Assembly (NCBI RefSeq): GCF_003611635.1
Contig: NZ_RAVZ01000007.1
Location: forward strand, 1 to 64,000
Direction: 5' to 3'
Length of the DNA: 64,000 nucleotides
Source: Corallococcus terminator
GTDB taxonomy: Bacteria; Myxococcota; Myxococcia; Myxococcales; Myxococcaceae
The notes below the pieces were generated by a model. It was given only the letters and a program-made list of their open reading frames with translations, was not told the DNA's origin and did no database searches. Positions 42,714-51,853 of the stretch are shown piece after piece. How positions within the stretch are numbered: position 1 is the first letter of the stretch; the number at the start of each line of letters is the position of its first letter. A program made the position numbers and the translations under genes.

Positions 42714-45323
42714 ATGGAGAGGCAGCGGGGGGATGGCATGACGATGGTGGCGACCAGCAGGCTGGGCGAGGCGCGGCATTTCGGGGCGCATGCTCCGGAG
42801 ATCGAGGAGCGGCTGGCGCTTCTGGCCGAGGCCTCGAGGGTGTTGGCGGATGCATCACTGGAGCCCCCCGCGGTGATGGAGCGGCTGTGCGGGCTGGTGG
42901 TGCCGCTCCTGGGGACCGCGTGCGCGCTGCGGCTGCTCTCGGAGGATGGGCTGTGGCTGCGCACGGTGGCGTCGGCGTCGTCCGCGCCGGAGTCGCGGGC
43001 GCGCTTCCAGGCGCTCATCTCCCAGCGGATGCGCGCGGACGAGGGCCTGGCGGCGGAGGTGCTGGACACGGGCGAGGCGCAGGGGGTGGAGGCGGTGCTG
43101 GTGCTGCCCCTGCGGGCGCGCGGGCACGCGATGGGGACGCTGACGGTGTGGCGGGACGCGCCGGAGCCCGGGGACAGCGAACCGTTCGACCCGGGGGAAC
43201 ACCTGTTGCTCCAGGAGCTGGCGGACCGGGCGGCCATGGCGCTGGACGTGGCGCGGGCGTACGCGGCGGAGCGGCAGGCCCGTCAGGCGGCGGAGGTGGC
43301 GGCGGGGAGGCTCGCGCGGCTGCAGCACGTCACCGCGGAGCTGTCGGAGGCGCTCACCGCCACGCGCGTGGCGGAGGTGGTGCTGGAGCAGGGGCTGGCG
43401 GTGGCGGACGCGACGGGCGGGGGGCTGTGGCTGGTGGATCCAGACACGGCGCGCGTCACCCTGCTGCGCTGCGCGGGCTGCACCCCGGACGCGGAGGAGC
43501 GACTGCGGCGGGTGCCCCTCACCGAAGAGGCGCCCGCGGCCCGCTGTCTGCGGGAGTTGCGGCCCGTGTGGCTGGAGCGGGGGGACGCGCTGGAGGGAAT
43601 GCGCAAGCCCGCCCTGTCGTCGGCGTGTCTGCCCCTGGTGGTGGACGGCCGCGCGCTGGGGGCGCTGGTGTTCGCGTTCAGCATGCCGCACGGGTTCGAC
43701 GAGGACGAGCGGGCCTTCCTCCAGTTGGTGGCGCACCACGCGGCGCAGGCGCTGTCGCGCGCTCGGCTCCTGGAGGGGGAGCAGCGGGCGCGGGCGGCGC
43801 TGCGCGAGGCGCACCAGACGCTGGAGGCCATCATCCAGGCGAGCCCCGCGGCCATCATGCTGTTGGATCCGGACGGTACGGTGCGGCTGTGGAATCCGGC
43901 CGCGGAGCGGATGCTGGGGTGGACGGCGGAGGAGGTGATGGGGAAGGTGTTGCCGGCGGTGCCGCCGGAGCACTGGGACGCGTTCCGGCACAGCCTGGAG
44001 CGGGCCACGCGGGGCACGGTGCTGGACGGCGCCCCCCTGGCGGGGCGCAGGCGGGACGGCAGCGCGGTGCAGATGGCGGTGTGGACGGGCCGGGTGCACC
44101 CTGCGAACGGGCCACCGCAGTGCCTGAGCATGATGGTGGACATCACCGAGCGTCAGCGGGGCGAAGCGGCGCAGCGCTTCCTCGCGGAGGCCGGCGGGGT
44201 GCTGGCGGGGAGCCTGGAGGAGGAGGAGACGCTGGAGCGCGTGGCGCACCTGGCGGTGCCCGCGTACGCGGAGACGTGCGGCGTGTTCCTGGAGGACGAA
44301 TCCGGCGCGGTGCGGTGCGTGGCCACGGCGGGCGCCAGCGAGGCCTCCGAGGTGCCTCCTCCGGGGCTGTTGGTGGTGACGCGGGTCATCCAGTCGGGGC
44401 GGCCGGAGACGCGCTCGGGGCTGTCGGACGCGGACCCGACGAGCGCTTGCGCGGGCGGGACGTTCGCGTACCTGTGCGTGCCCTTGCAGGTGCGGGGGCA
44501 CACGCTGGGAGCGCTGACGTTCGTCACGTCGAAGCGGGCGTACGACGCGCAGGACCTGTCGCTGGCGCAGGAGCTGGCGCGGCGGGCGGCGCTGGCGTTG
44601 GACAACGCGAGCCTCTACCGGGACGCCCGGCAGGCCATCCGGCTGCGCGAGGAGTTCCTGTCCATCGCGAGCCATGAGCTGAAGACGCCCATCAGCGCGC
44701 TGGTGCTCCAGGTGCAGAGCCTGATGGCGGGGCTTGCGCGTTCGGGAGCGCAGTTCGACCCGGAGCGCCTGCGGCGGGGCCTGGAGCGGGTGGACCGGCA
44801 GGTGAAGCGGCAGACGCTGCTGGTGAACGACCTGTTGGACGTGTCGCGCCTGAGCGCGGGGAAGCTGGAGCTGGTGCTGGTGCCGCTGGAGCTGGGCGCG
44901 CTGGTGCGGGAGGTGGCGGAGCGCTTCGAGCCGGAGTTCGCGCGCTCGGGCACGCCGCTGGAGTTGTCCCTGGCGCCGGAGGTGCGGGGGCAGTGGGACC
45001 GGCTGCGGTTGGACCAGGTGCTCACGAATTTGATGTCCAACGCGCTGAAGTACGGGCGGGGCAACCCGGTGCGCGTGGAGCTGGAGGTGACCGAAGGCAG
45101 GGCGCGGCTGCGGGTGAAGGACGGCGGCATCGGCATCGCGAGGGAGCACCTGCCGCGCCTGTTCCACCGCTTCGAGCGCGCGGTGTCCGAGCGCAACTAC
45201 GGCGGCTTCGGGCTGGGCCTGTGGATCGCCCGGCAGATCGTGGAGGCGATGGGCGGCTTCATCGAGGTGGACAGCGTCCTGGGCGAAGGCTCCACGTTCC
45301 GCGTGGACCTGCCGCGCGGCTGA
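42714..45323 (+). CDS. Soluble GAF/PAS multi-domain sensor histidine kinase
   Basis: 869 residues, no membrane segment. Order: GAF (about 30-180), GAF (about 195-350), PAS (about 370-490; ASPAAIMLLDPDGTVRLWNPAAERM), GAF (about 495-640), HisKA with H654 in IASHELKTPISAL, and HATPase with NLMSNALKYGRG, VKDGGIGIA and GGFGLGLWIARQIVEAMGG. The kinase core is complete. Three GAF domains suggest sensing of small ligands or redox in the cytoplasm. An alternative start at 42738 has a purine run at better spacing. No response regulator is adjacent. Divergent from kup, with a 240-base shared upstream region in which I see no clear promoter. Confidence 0.92.
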   Translation: MERQRGDGMTMVATSRLGEARHFGAHAPEIEERLALLAEASRVLADASLEPPAVMERLCGLVVPLLGTACALRLLSEDGLWLRTVASASSAPESRARFQALISQRMRADEGLAAEVLDTGEAQGVEAVLVLPLRARGHAMGTLTVWRDAPEPGDSEPFDPGEHLLLQELADRAAMALDVARAYAAERQARQAAEVAAGRLARLQHVTAELSEALTATRVAEVVLEQGLAVADATGGGLWLVDPDTARVTLLRCAGCTPDAEERLRRVPLTEEAPAARCLRELRPVWLERGDALEGMRKPALSSACLPLVVDGRALGALVFAFSMPHGFDEDERAFLQLVAHHAAQALSRARLLEGEQRARAALREAHQTLEAIIQASPAAIMLLDPDGTVRLWNPAAERMLGWTAEEVMGKVLPAVPPEHWDAFRHSLERATRGTVLDGAPLAGRRRDGSAVQMAVWTGRVHPANGPPQCLSMMVDITERQRGEAAQRFLAEAGGVLAGSLEEEETLERVAHLAVPAYAETCGVFLEDESGAVRCVATAGASEASEVPPPGLLVVTRVIQSGRPETRSGLSDADPTSACAGGTFAYLCVPLQVRGHTLGALTFVTSKRAYDAQDLSLAQELARRAALALDNASLYRDARQAIRLREEFLSIASHELKTPISALVLQVQSLMAGLARSGAQFDPERLRRGLERVDRQVKRQTLLVNDLLDVSRLSAGKLELVLVPLELGALVREVAERFEPEFARSGTPLELSLAPEVRGQWDRLRLDQVLTNLMSNALKYGRGNPVRVELEVTEGRARLRVKDGGIGIAREHLPRLFHRFERAVSERNYGGFGLGLWIARQIVEAMGGFIEVDSVLGEGSTFRVDLPRG

Positions 45324-45326
45324 GCG

Positions 45327-46358
45327 TCAGCGGCGGATGATGGTGGGGAGGCCCTCGGCGATGACGCCACAGCCGCGCTCGGGGGAGCGGGGGTGCAGGA
45401 CGTGGCAGCGTTCGGGGCCAGTGCAGTCCGTGTCCTGGGCGCAGGCCTGGACGCAGTAGCCACTGGCCGCGTCGCAGGTAAGGCCCCGGGCGCAGGGAGC
45501 CGTCTTCGAGCAACGCGCGCGGCATTCGAAGGCCTGGGTTTCGAGGCTGGGCTCCGCGAAGCCGCGCAGGCAGTCCTGGTTGGCGGCGCAGGGCGCGTCG
45601 TCCTGGCAGGCTTGTCCCACGAAGGGCTGGCAGACAGGCACTTCGCCTTCGTAGCCCTTGTCGCAGCGCTGGCCCTGGGCACAGGGGCGGTCGCGGCAGC
45701 TTGGGATGCAGGCGCCCCGGACGCGGAAGACGTTCGTCGCGCACTCCGTCCCGAGGGTGCAGGTGTCGGGGGCGTGCACGTCGCACGGCGTGCCGCAGCG
45801 CTCCTGGACGCAGAGCAACCCGGGGACACAGGTGTCCTCCGGCTCCGGACCGGAGGCCGAGCACTTCTCACCGGCGACGCGGAGGCCCACGCGGGTGCAG
45901 CGGCGGAGGCTCAGACCGGACGCGGAGGTGTCCGCGGGGTGGCAGGTCTCCACGGAGGTGCATTCGGACGTGTCGTCGCAGAAGCCGCGCAGCAGGCGGC
46001 ACTCGCGGAAACCGAAGTCCCGGTTGTGCGCGCACACCTTGCCTGGGGGACACGCATCGTCCGAGGCGCAGAGGTCCGTACAGGCGAGCGAGGCCTGGGT
46101 GTCGGCGCGGCAGTTGGAGGGGACTTCAAAGGGGAGCTGGACGCCGTTGCTCAGGACGACGACGCCGGGAGGAAGGGCCCCGCCGGAGGCGCTGTCGTCG
46201 GGTGCGTCGCTGTCCTCCAGGTCCAGTTGGACGGGCCGTTGGGTCAGGTCGGCCTGGGAGGTGAGGTCCGGCCCTGGCCACGCGAGCCACACCGCCGTGC
46301 CCACCGCGAACACACCCGCGAGCAGGGCGATGAGGAGGGAAAGGGTGCGCGGGTTCAC
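45327..46358 (-). CDS. Membrane-anchored Cys-rich extracytoplasmic protein
   Basis: 343 residues. One N-terminal hydrophobic segment (SLLIALLAGVFAVGTAVWLAW) acts as signal anchor. The remainder contains about 36 cysteines in EGF/Dickkopf-like blocks typical of myxobacterial secreted proteins (CASDDACPPGKVCAHN, CDDTSECTSVETC, CSASGPEPEDTC, CAQGQRCDKG, CAANQDCLRG, CAQDTDCTGPERC). Disulfide-rich; no enzymatic motif. GTG start 16 bases after the SUKH-type gene, same strand, so probably part of the toxin/immunity transcript. Its function and any link to the toxin are unknown. Confidence 0.8.
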   Translation of the reverse strand: MNPRTLSLLIALLAGVFAVGTAVWLAWPGPDLTSQADLTQRPVQLDLEDSDAPDDSASGGALPPGVVVLSNGVQLPFEVPSNCRADTQASLACTDLCASDDACPPGKVCAHNRDFGFRECRLLRGFCDDTSECTSVETCHPADTSASGLSLRRCTRVGLRVAGEKCSASGPEPEDTCVPGLLCVQERCGTPCDVHAPDTCTLGTECATNVFRVRGACIPSCRDRPCAQGQRCDKGYEGEVPVCQPFVGQACQDDAPCAANQDCLRGFAEPSLETQAFECRARCSKTAPCARGLTCDAASGYCVQACAQDTDCTGPERCHVLHPRSPERGCGVIAEGLPTIIRR

Positions 46359-46374
46359 CGAAGGCCCCTGGGGT

Positions 46375-47022
46375 TCATCGGCCGGGGCTCGCCGCGAGCA
46401 CCTGCTGCATCCACCGCTGACTCTCCTCGTCCCGGGTCACGAGCCTGTCGAAGCGGCCCGCGCGCATCATGTCCACGAGGGGGCGGTCCTGCGCGATGAG
46501 TTCGGCAGCCGCGAAGGGAAACATCACGGTGGAGCACCGACCTGGGACGAAGTCGGGCTGCTCCGGCAGCAGGTCCATGAAACCCGCGAGTTGGCGGAAC
46601 AACGCCTCCACGCTGGAAGCTACCGGAACCACGAGCAGCTCCTCCTGCACATCGACGTAGAGCACGGGCTGCACACCGTGAGCATCCGCCAGTCCCGGCG
46701 CGACGCCGTAGTAGTACTCGAGGTTCGCGACCTGCCCGAAGAGGACACAGGAAGCGAACGGAGCCTGCCCCTGACCGCGCATCCAGGCGTTCACGTCCAG
46801 GGCGCCATCCGCACCGGCCCCCGGGCGATACAGCACGAAGTCGCCCAATGTGGCACGCCCCGTCCGCCCATAGAGGCTGGCGAGCATCGGGTCTAGCGGA
46901 GCACCGAGCCACTGCGTTCCCGGGTGGGGAGCATCGGGAGCGGGCGGATCCATCCTCACCGGGAAACCATGTCGGCGGCAGGTCTCCACCAGTCGTGTCC
47001 ATCCCACTTCGAGCCCGGCCAC
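46375..47022 (-). CDS. SMI1/KNR4 (SUKH)-like protein, probable immunity protein
   Basis: 215 residues, cytoplasmic. The pattern LGDFVLYRPGAGAD, CVLFGQVANLEYYYGVAPG, VLYVDVQEELLVVPVASSVEALF is that of SUKH-superfamily immunity proteins, which bind and neutralise nuclease toxins. The GTG start has an excellent GAGGAGGA ribosome-binding site about 7 bases upstream, implying strong translation, as expected for an antitoxin-like partner. It directly follows the HNH toxin gene (30-base gap) on the same strand. Assigned from fold-like pattern plus context; not proven by a search. Confidence 0.78.
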   Translation of the reverse strand: MAGLEVGWTRLVETCRRHGFPVRMDPPAPDAPHPGTQWLGAPLDPMLASLYGRTGRATLGDFVLYRPGAGADGALDVNAWMRGQGQAPFASCVLFGQVANLEYYYGVAPGLADAHGVQPVLYVDVQEELLVVPVASSVEALFRQLAGFMDLLPEQPDFVPGRCSTVMFPFAAAELIAQDRPLVDMMRAGRFDRLVTRDEESQRWMQQVLAASPGR

Positions 47023-47052
47023 GTGAATTCCTCCTCTCGAAACGCAGGCGCC

Positions 47053-48804
47053 TCAAAGGCCCAGCAGGGCTTCGGCTTCCCGCAGCGCGGCCTTCTGCGC
47101 GGAGGACAGGGCCACCGCGGATTTCGACGGATCGTACACGACGTGAAACCACTGTCCGAAGTGCTTGCGGGTGATGCGCGCGACTTCATCCACTTCGCTC
47201 GCGGAAACGCTTCTCGGACTCCTTCGCACCAAGTTCCAGACCGAGTTGATGCCCATATGGACTTCGCGGGACACGCCCACCAGGTTTCCCGAGGCATTGA
47301 TGTTCCGGAGGGGGAACAGGTGCGCGTATTCGAGGGGAACAAGATGGTGCACGGGATACGTCGCCATGAGATCCGGCCCCAGGGTTCGCGCCAGTCGGGG
47401 TTGGAGCACCTGGAAGTACTCCTGCCGTGCCCATTCCCGGAGCTTGTCCTTCTCGTATTTGCTCTGGAGGGGCTTCCGCAGCCGCTGCTCCATGTCCCGT
47501 AGCAGGGATTGGAGTTCTGCCTTCTCCCCCACCCCGAGCGCGGCCACGCCCTCCGCCTCCGCCTTCATCCAGATGCGCTGAAGGGCTTCGCGCTCTCCAG
47601 GCGGCGTGCGGATCAACACCGTGCGGAACCACTGCGCCGCCTTCGCCCCGCCCCTCCCCAGCACCGCCACCACCGTGGGCGCCACGGCTTCGAACATCCC
47701 GAGCGTGCCCCTCGCGATGAATCCCCCCACGTACCAGTACGCGAGCTGTTCGAAGGACCACGCCCCCGCGAGCCGTGCGTCCTCCCGCACCTCCTGCCGC
47801 CAGTGGCGCAGGATGTCCTCGTGCATCGCGCGGTACTCCTTCGCGATGTCCTCCATCGCCTCCTGCGGCGCCGGGGACTCCAGCATCCTCGCCGCCACCA
47901 CCCGCCACCGTGCTCCGGCCTCGCCGCGCACGTGCAGTCCCTCCAGCTCCACTTCCACCGTGCGGCGCCCCACCGCGTGCCCGAAGGGCAGCACCGCCTG
48001 GACCAGCGGCATGCGCGGATCCCCGCTCGCGGGAACCTCCTGGCGCCCCAACCCCTCCTGGACCTCGAAGACCCCCGGTTCGCTCTCCTGGAGCAGGCGC
48101 ATGCCCTCGAAGTGGAGCCGCGCCTGCTGACGCACCCTCCCCTCCCTCGGAACTCCCGAGGCGGGCAGCAACTGCCGGGCCACCACCAACGCATCGGACA
48201 GCAGGGGCTGGGACACGCCGGGCAACGACTCCGGCACCGTACGCGCCTGCTCGGCCAGCCGTCCTGACACCGTCTCCAGGTTGAAGCGCCAGCGCTCCGG
48301 GCCCCGCTCCAGCGTGAAGCGCAGGCGCCGGCTCTTCGTGCCCACCAGCGTGGACAGACTCCGCGTCAGCTCCCGGGAGAACCCATTCCAGTCCCCGGTA
48401 GCGCTCGCCTCCCGTCCCGCCGCCATGCGGCGAAAGGACAGCAGCGTCAGCGCGCCGCCGTGCGCCTGGTAGTCGAAGGTCCATGCCTCGCCCGGAACAC
48501 CACGCTCACCCGCGACCGCCCAGAACTCGCGCACCACCCGGTCCGCTTCGGCTCGCGAAGCACGCTCACCGCCCACGGGGCCGGCACGCTCCAACAGCCC
48601 TGCCGACGTGAACCCCAGGCCCGCGCGCTCGGCCGGGGCCTCATCCCCCATCAACCTGTCCGACTGTCCGACAGGTTCCGCGCCCACGTCCCCGTCGAAG
48701 GCACCATCGCTCGCGCACGCCCACAGCCCGAACACCCACGACAGCCCCAGCACCGGCGGCATCCGGTGCCAGGACCTCGCCACCACCCCTGCGGGAAGCC
48801 TCAT
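47053..48804 (-). CDS. SitA-like polymorphic lipoprotein toxin with C-terminal HNH nuclease domain
   Basis: 583 residues. MRLPAGVVARSWHRMPPVLGLSWVFGLWACASD fits a lipoprotein signal (lipobox LWAC). A large alpha/beta N-terminal region (about 60-330) is followed by a Gly-rich hydrophobic stretch (WYVGGFIARGTLGMFEAVAPTVVAVLG) and a Lys/Arg-rich helical segment. The last ~100 residues carry an HNH/EndoVII-like treble-clef pattern: HH at 486-487 in YPVHHLVPLEYAHLFP, NL at 507-508, and REVHMGIN with His516. Anchor, membrane-like hinge and C-terminal nuclease match SitA toxins of Myxococcus, which pass between kin by TraAB outer-membrane exchange. Predicted target is nucleic acid in recipient cells. 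The SUKH gene next door is the likely immunity. Confidence 0.75.
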   Translation of the reverse strand: MRLPAGVVARSWHRMPPVLGLSWVFGLWACASDGAFDGDVGAEPVGQSDRLMGDEAPAERAGLGFTSAGLLERAGPVGGERASRAEADRVVREFWAVAGERGVPGEAWTFDYQAHGGALTLLSFRRMAAGREASATGDWNGFSRELTRSLSTLVGTKSRRLRFTLERGPERWRFNLETVSGRLAEQARTVPESLPGVSQPLLSDALVVARQLLPASGVPREGRVRQQARLHFEGMRLLQESEPGVFEVQEGLGRQEVPASGDPRMPLVQAVLPFGHAVGRRTVEVELEGLHVRGEAGARWRVVAARMLESPAPQEAMEDIAKEYRAMHEDILRHWRQEVREDARLAGAWSFEQLAYWYVGGFIARGTLGMFEAVAPTVVAVLGRGGAKAAQWFRTVLIRTPPGEREALQRIWMKAEAEGVAALGVGEKAELQSLLRDMEQRLRKPLQSKYEKDKLREWARQEYFQVLQPRLARTLGPDLMATYPVHHLVPLEYAHLFPLRNINASGNLVGVSREVHMGINSVWNLVRRSPRSVSASEVDEVARITRKHFGQWFHVVYDPSKSAVALSSAQKAALREAEALLGL

Positions 48805-48825
48805 CGCCTCCCGACCCTATGGGAA

Positions 48826-49371
48826 CTACAGCGCCAGGAGCAGCAGGGACACCTGCTCCTCGGGCGAGGCCACGATGAACGTGTCCGGCAATGACACGAC
48901 CGAGGGCGGCATCAGGGAGCCGTCACAGCTACGCCGGCCTTCGTAGACCTTCTTCGGCTCCGTCGCCTTCAGCCGGTACGTGCAGTCGTTCACGTACACC
49001 GTCAACTCCTGCGGCGACAGCGTCAGCGTGACGGGGCGACCTCCGAAGCCTCCCTTGGCCTTCACCACGTCGCCTTCCTTCTTCACCTCCAGGTTCGCCA
49101 CCGACGTGCCGATGTTGCCCTTCACCTGCTGGTCCTTGAGCTGCAACGACACCGGGGTCTCCCCCACCCGGCCGCGCAGCACTCCCGGCTGCCGGGAAAG
49201 CTGGAACGCCTGCCCCGTGACGTTGTCCTCCGTCATGAGCAGGTCGTAGCTCGCCCGCGGAAGGCGCACGGAGATGGCCTCCCGGGGCTCCGCGGCCACG
49301 GCTCCTCCCAGGCCCGCGAGCACCCCCAGGACCCCAGCCGCCCGACGCAATGATTGACCCTGGCGTTTCAT
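48826..49371 (-). CDS. Exported hypothetical protein upstream of the toxin gene
   Basis: 181 residues. MKRQGQSLRRAAGVLGVLAGLGGAVAAEP is a type I signal peptide. The mature part is beta-rich (REAISVRLPRASYDLLMTED, VSLQLKDQQVKGNIGTSVANLEVKK, VTLTLSPQELTVYVNDCTYRLK), with one Cys pair, and ends PEEQVSLLLLAL. Its stop lies 21 bases before the toxin start on the same strand, so it may be co-transcribed. In the known sitBAI loci a small accessory gene precedes the toxin, but I see no specific resemblance to SitB here. Function unknown. The ATG at 49371 is chosen for the signal peptide. Confidence 0.72.
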   Translation of the reverse strand: MKRQGQSLRRAAGVLGVLAGLGGAVAAEPREAISVRLPRASYDLLMTEDNVTGQAFQLSRQPGVLRGRVGETPVSLQLKDQQVKGNIGTSVANLEVKKEGDVVKAKGGFGGRPVTLTLSPQELTVYVNDCTYRLKATEPKKVYEGRRSCDGSLMPPSVVSLPDTFIVASPEEQVSLLLLAL

Positions 49372-49483
49372 GGACACCGTCCTCCCGGCCCACGTGGGGC
49401 CCACGTCGTCATTCCCCGACAAGGTGTAACGCCCTCCCCGCGCTGACATGCCGGCCGCGCGAAATTTCGTTGCGCGGTGATGG

Positions 49484-51508
49484 TTATTTCCCACCCGCCC
49501 CGGGGCCCTGCCCGCTCACCGGTCCCAGCAGGTGCTTCTCGAAGAACATCAGCGCCGTCGTCTGGGCCAGGTCCCGGTTGCTCTTCTTCTGGAACCCGTG
49601 GCCCTCGTCCGTGGCGAGCAGGTACCAGACGTCCGAGCCCTTCCTCGTCACCGCCTGGACCACCTGCTCCGCCTCCGACTGCGGCACGCGCGGGTCGTTC
49701 GCCCCCTGCTGCACGAAGAGCGCCGCCTGGATGCGCCCCACCGACCCCAGGGGCGAGATGCGCTCCTGCACCTGGAGCACCGCCGGGTCCCGTTCATCGC
49801 CGTATTCCGCGCGCCGCAGGTCCCTGCGGTACGCCTGCGTGTTGCGCAGGAACGACGGCAGCGACGAGATGCCCACCACGTCCACCGCCGCCTTGATGCG
49901 CTCCGGGAAGAACGTCGCCGTGGCCAGCGTCAGATAGCCCCCGTACGAACCGCCGTACACGCCCACCCGCGACGCATCCAGCTCCGGCCGTGACGCGATG
50001 AAGTCCAGCGTGGCCCCGATGTCCGCCAGGCTCTTCTCCCGCTTCACGCCGTCATCCATCGCCCGGTACGCCTTGCCGTAGCCTTCCGAACCGCGCACGT
50101 TGGGCAACAGCACCGCCAGCCCCAGCTCCGTCACCATCAACTGCGTCTGCGAGCTGAAGCTGGGGACGCTCTGCCCTTCCGGGCCGCCGTGGAACACCAC
50201 CACCACCGGCACCTTCCCCTTCGCGTTCTTCGGCCGGTACAGGAACGCCGGCACCGTCACCCCGTCCGTGGACGGGTAGCGCACCAGCTCCGGCTCCACG
50301 AAGGTCTCCGGATCCAACCCACCCACCTCCGAACGCGTCCAGCGCGTCGTCTTCTTCGTGGGCAGATCCACCATGAAGACATCCAGCGGAACGCGCGCCG
50401 ACGTCAGCGAGAACGCCACCCGGTCCGAACGCTTCCCGGCGAAGCGCAGCTCGCCCATCGCCCCCTTCGGCGTCTCCACCGCGGACAGCGCCTGCGTGCG
50501 CGCGTCCAGCAGGTACAGCCGGCCGTAGCCCTCCTCGTTGACGGTCATCGCCAGCTTCCGCCCGTCCGACGACAGCTCCAGCCGCTCCACGTTCCAGCGC
50601 ACCGACTTCGTGAGCGACACGGGCGTGGCCGGGGGCGTCCCGGTGAGGGGCAGCCGGTACACCTCCGCGAAGTCGCTGTAGCGGTCCGTCGCCAGGTACA
50701 CGCCCTGCCCGTCATGCGTGAAGACCGCGGCCCCCACGCTGCCCTTGCCCTCCTTCGGCGTGAGCTGCGTGCGCGTGTTCGTCTTCAGGTCCACCACGCT
50801 CAGGTCCGCGTCGTCCGCCGCGCGGTATTGCCGCACCAGCAGCTTCGAGCCGTCACGCGAGAAGTCCTCGGGACTCCAGCTCCCTTCGGCCTCCGTCACC
50901 CGCTTCGCCTGCCGGGGGTCCGCCGTGGGCGCGACGTACACGTCCGTGTCCTTGCCGTTGCGCCCCGTGCCCGCGTACGCGAGCCAGCGCCCGTCCTTCG
51001 ACACCACCAGGTCCTGATGCCGGCTCTTGCCGTCCGTCAGCAGCTCCGAGCGCCCCGTGCCCCGGTCCAGCTTGAGCACCTGGAAGAACTCTCCGCCGCC
51101 CTTGTCCTGCAGGTAGAAGATGACGCGCGGATTGCCCGGCAGGAAGCGCGCCCGGTTGATGGGCTCCTTCGTGAAGGTGAGCTGCGTGCGAGCCCCCAGC
51201 GGCATCTCCACCAGGTGGAGCTGGTTGACGTCCGCGAAGCGCGTCGCGATGAGCACCTGCTGCCCGTCGTCGCTCACGTCCAGCAACTGCGCGGAGCGCG
51301 ACTCCAGGTACTGCTGGACGCGCTGGGACAGGGCGGGCGGCACCGCCGGCACACCGCTCGCCCACAGGTTGGGCAGGCCGGGCAGCGGCGCGATGCCGGC
51401 GACGGCGGACGGCGACTTCGCGGCGGCGGGCGCGGGGGCGGGCTTCGTCGGCGCGGGCGTCTGCGCCGTGAGCAGGGTCACGAGGAGCGGAAGGGACGCG
51501 AAGGTCAT
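49484..51508 (-). CDS. Secreted prolyl oligopeptidase-family (S9) peptidase
   Basis: 674 residues. Short signal peptide (MTFASLPLLVTLLTAQTPAP), then an Ala/Pro linker. An N-terminal beta-propeller (about 70-400) with YLQDKGGGEFFQVLKL, SPEDFSRDGSKLLV and LSSDGRKLAMTVN is followed by an alpha/beta-hydrolase domain (about 420-674). Catalytic triad: Ser521 in VYGGSYGGYLTL, Asp in QQGANDPRVP, His in TDEGHGF. VVVFHGGPEGQS supplies the oxyanion region. S9 enzymes cut short peptides after proline or alanyl residues; the exact specificity here is unknown. Acts in the periplasm or outside. No operon partner. Confidence 0.93.
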   Translation of the reverse strand: MTFASLPLLVTLLTAQTPAPTKPAPAPAAAKSPSAVAGIAPLPGLPNLWASGVPAVPPALSQRVQQYLESRSAQLLDVSDDGQQVLIATRFADVNQLHLVEMPLGARTQLTFTKEPINRARFLPGNPRVIFYLQDKGGGEFFQVLKLDRGTGRSELLTDGKSRHQDLVVSKDGRWLAYAGTGRNGKDTDVYVAPTADPRQAKRVTEAEGSWSPEDFSRDGSKLLVRQYRAADDADLSVVDLKTNTRTQLTPKEGKGSVGAAVFTHDGQGVYLATDRYSDFAEVYRLPLTGTPPATPVSLTKSVRWNVERLELSSDGRKLAMTVNEEGYGRLYLLDARTQALSAVETPKGAMGELRFAGKRSDRVAFSLTSARVPLDVFMVDLPTKKTTRWTRSEVGGLDPETFVEPELVRYPSTDGVTVPAFLYRPKNAKGKVPVVVVFHGGPEGQSVPSFSSQTQLMVTELGLAVLLPNVRGSEGYGKAYRAMDDGVKREKSLADIGATLDFIASRPELDASRVGVYGGSYGGYLTLATATFFPERIKAAVDVVGISSLPSFLRNTQAYRRDLRRAEYGDERDPAVLQVQERISPLGSVGRIQAALFVQQGANDPRVPQSEAEQVVQAVTRKGSDVWYLLATDEGHGFQKKSNRDLAQTTALMFFEKHLLGPVSGQGPGAGGK

Positions 51509-51853
51509 GGTGCCTCCGACCCTACCAGCGCCGCCACCTCCCCCTGCATGGACCCATGACGTTCCCGGCCGTGCCCCATGACGCCTGCTGAACACGTCGC
51601 GGCCGGCCGCCGTGCGGCGACCGGGCAGCCGTGACGGTCCGATTCCGGCGACGGACCGCCAGGCCGCGATCCACCTCCTCCGGCCCGAAGTCCCCGGATG
51701 CCCGGGGGTTGCGACGTGCTCCGGCGGACAACGTCGGGGAGCGACAGTCAAAGCTTCGCGGGGGGTAGCCTCTGTGCGGCAGGGGTCCCACCCTACCGTC
51801 GTCGATATCGGTGCCGAGCCGCGTCCGCGGCCCGCCGAGGAGGGGACTTCGAC

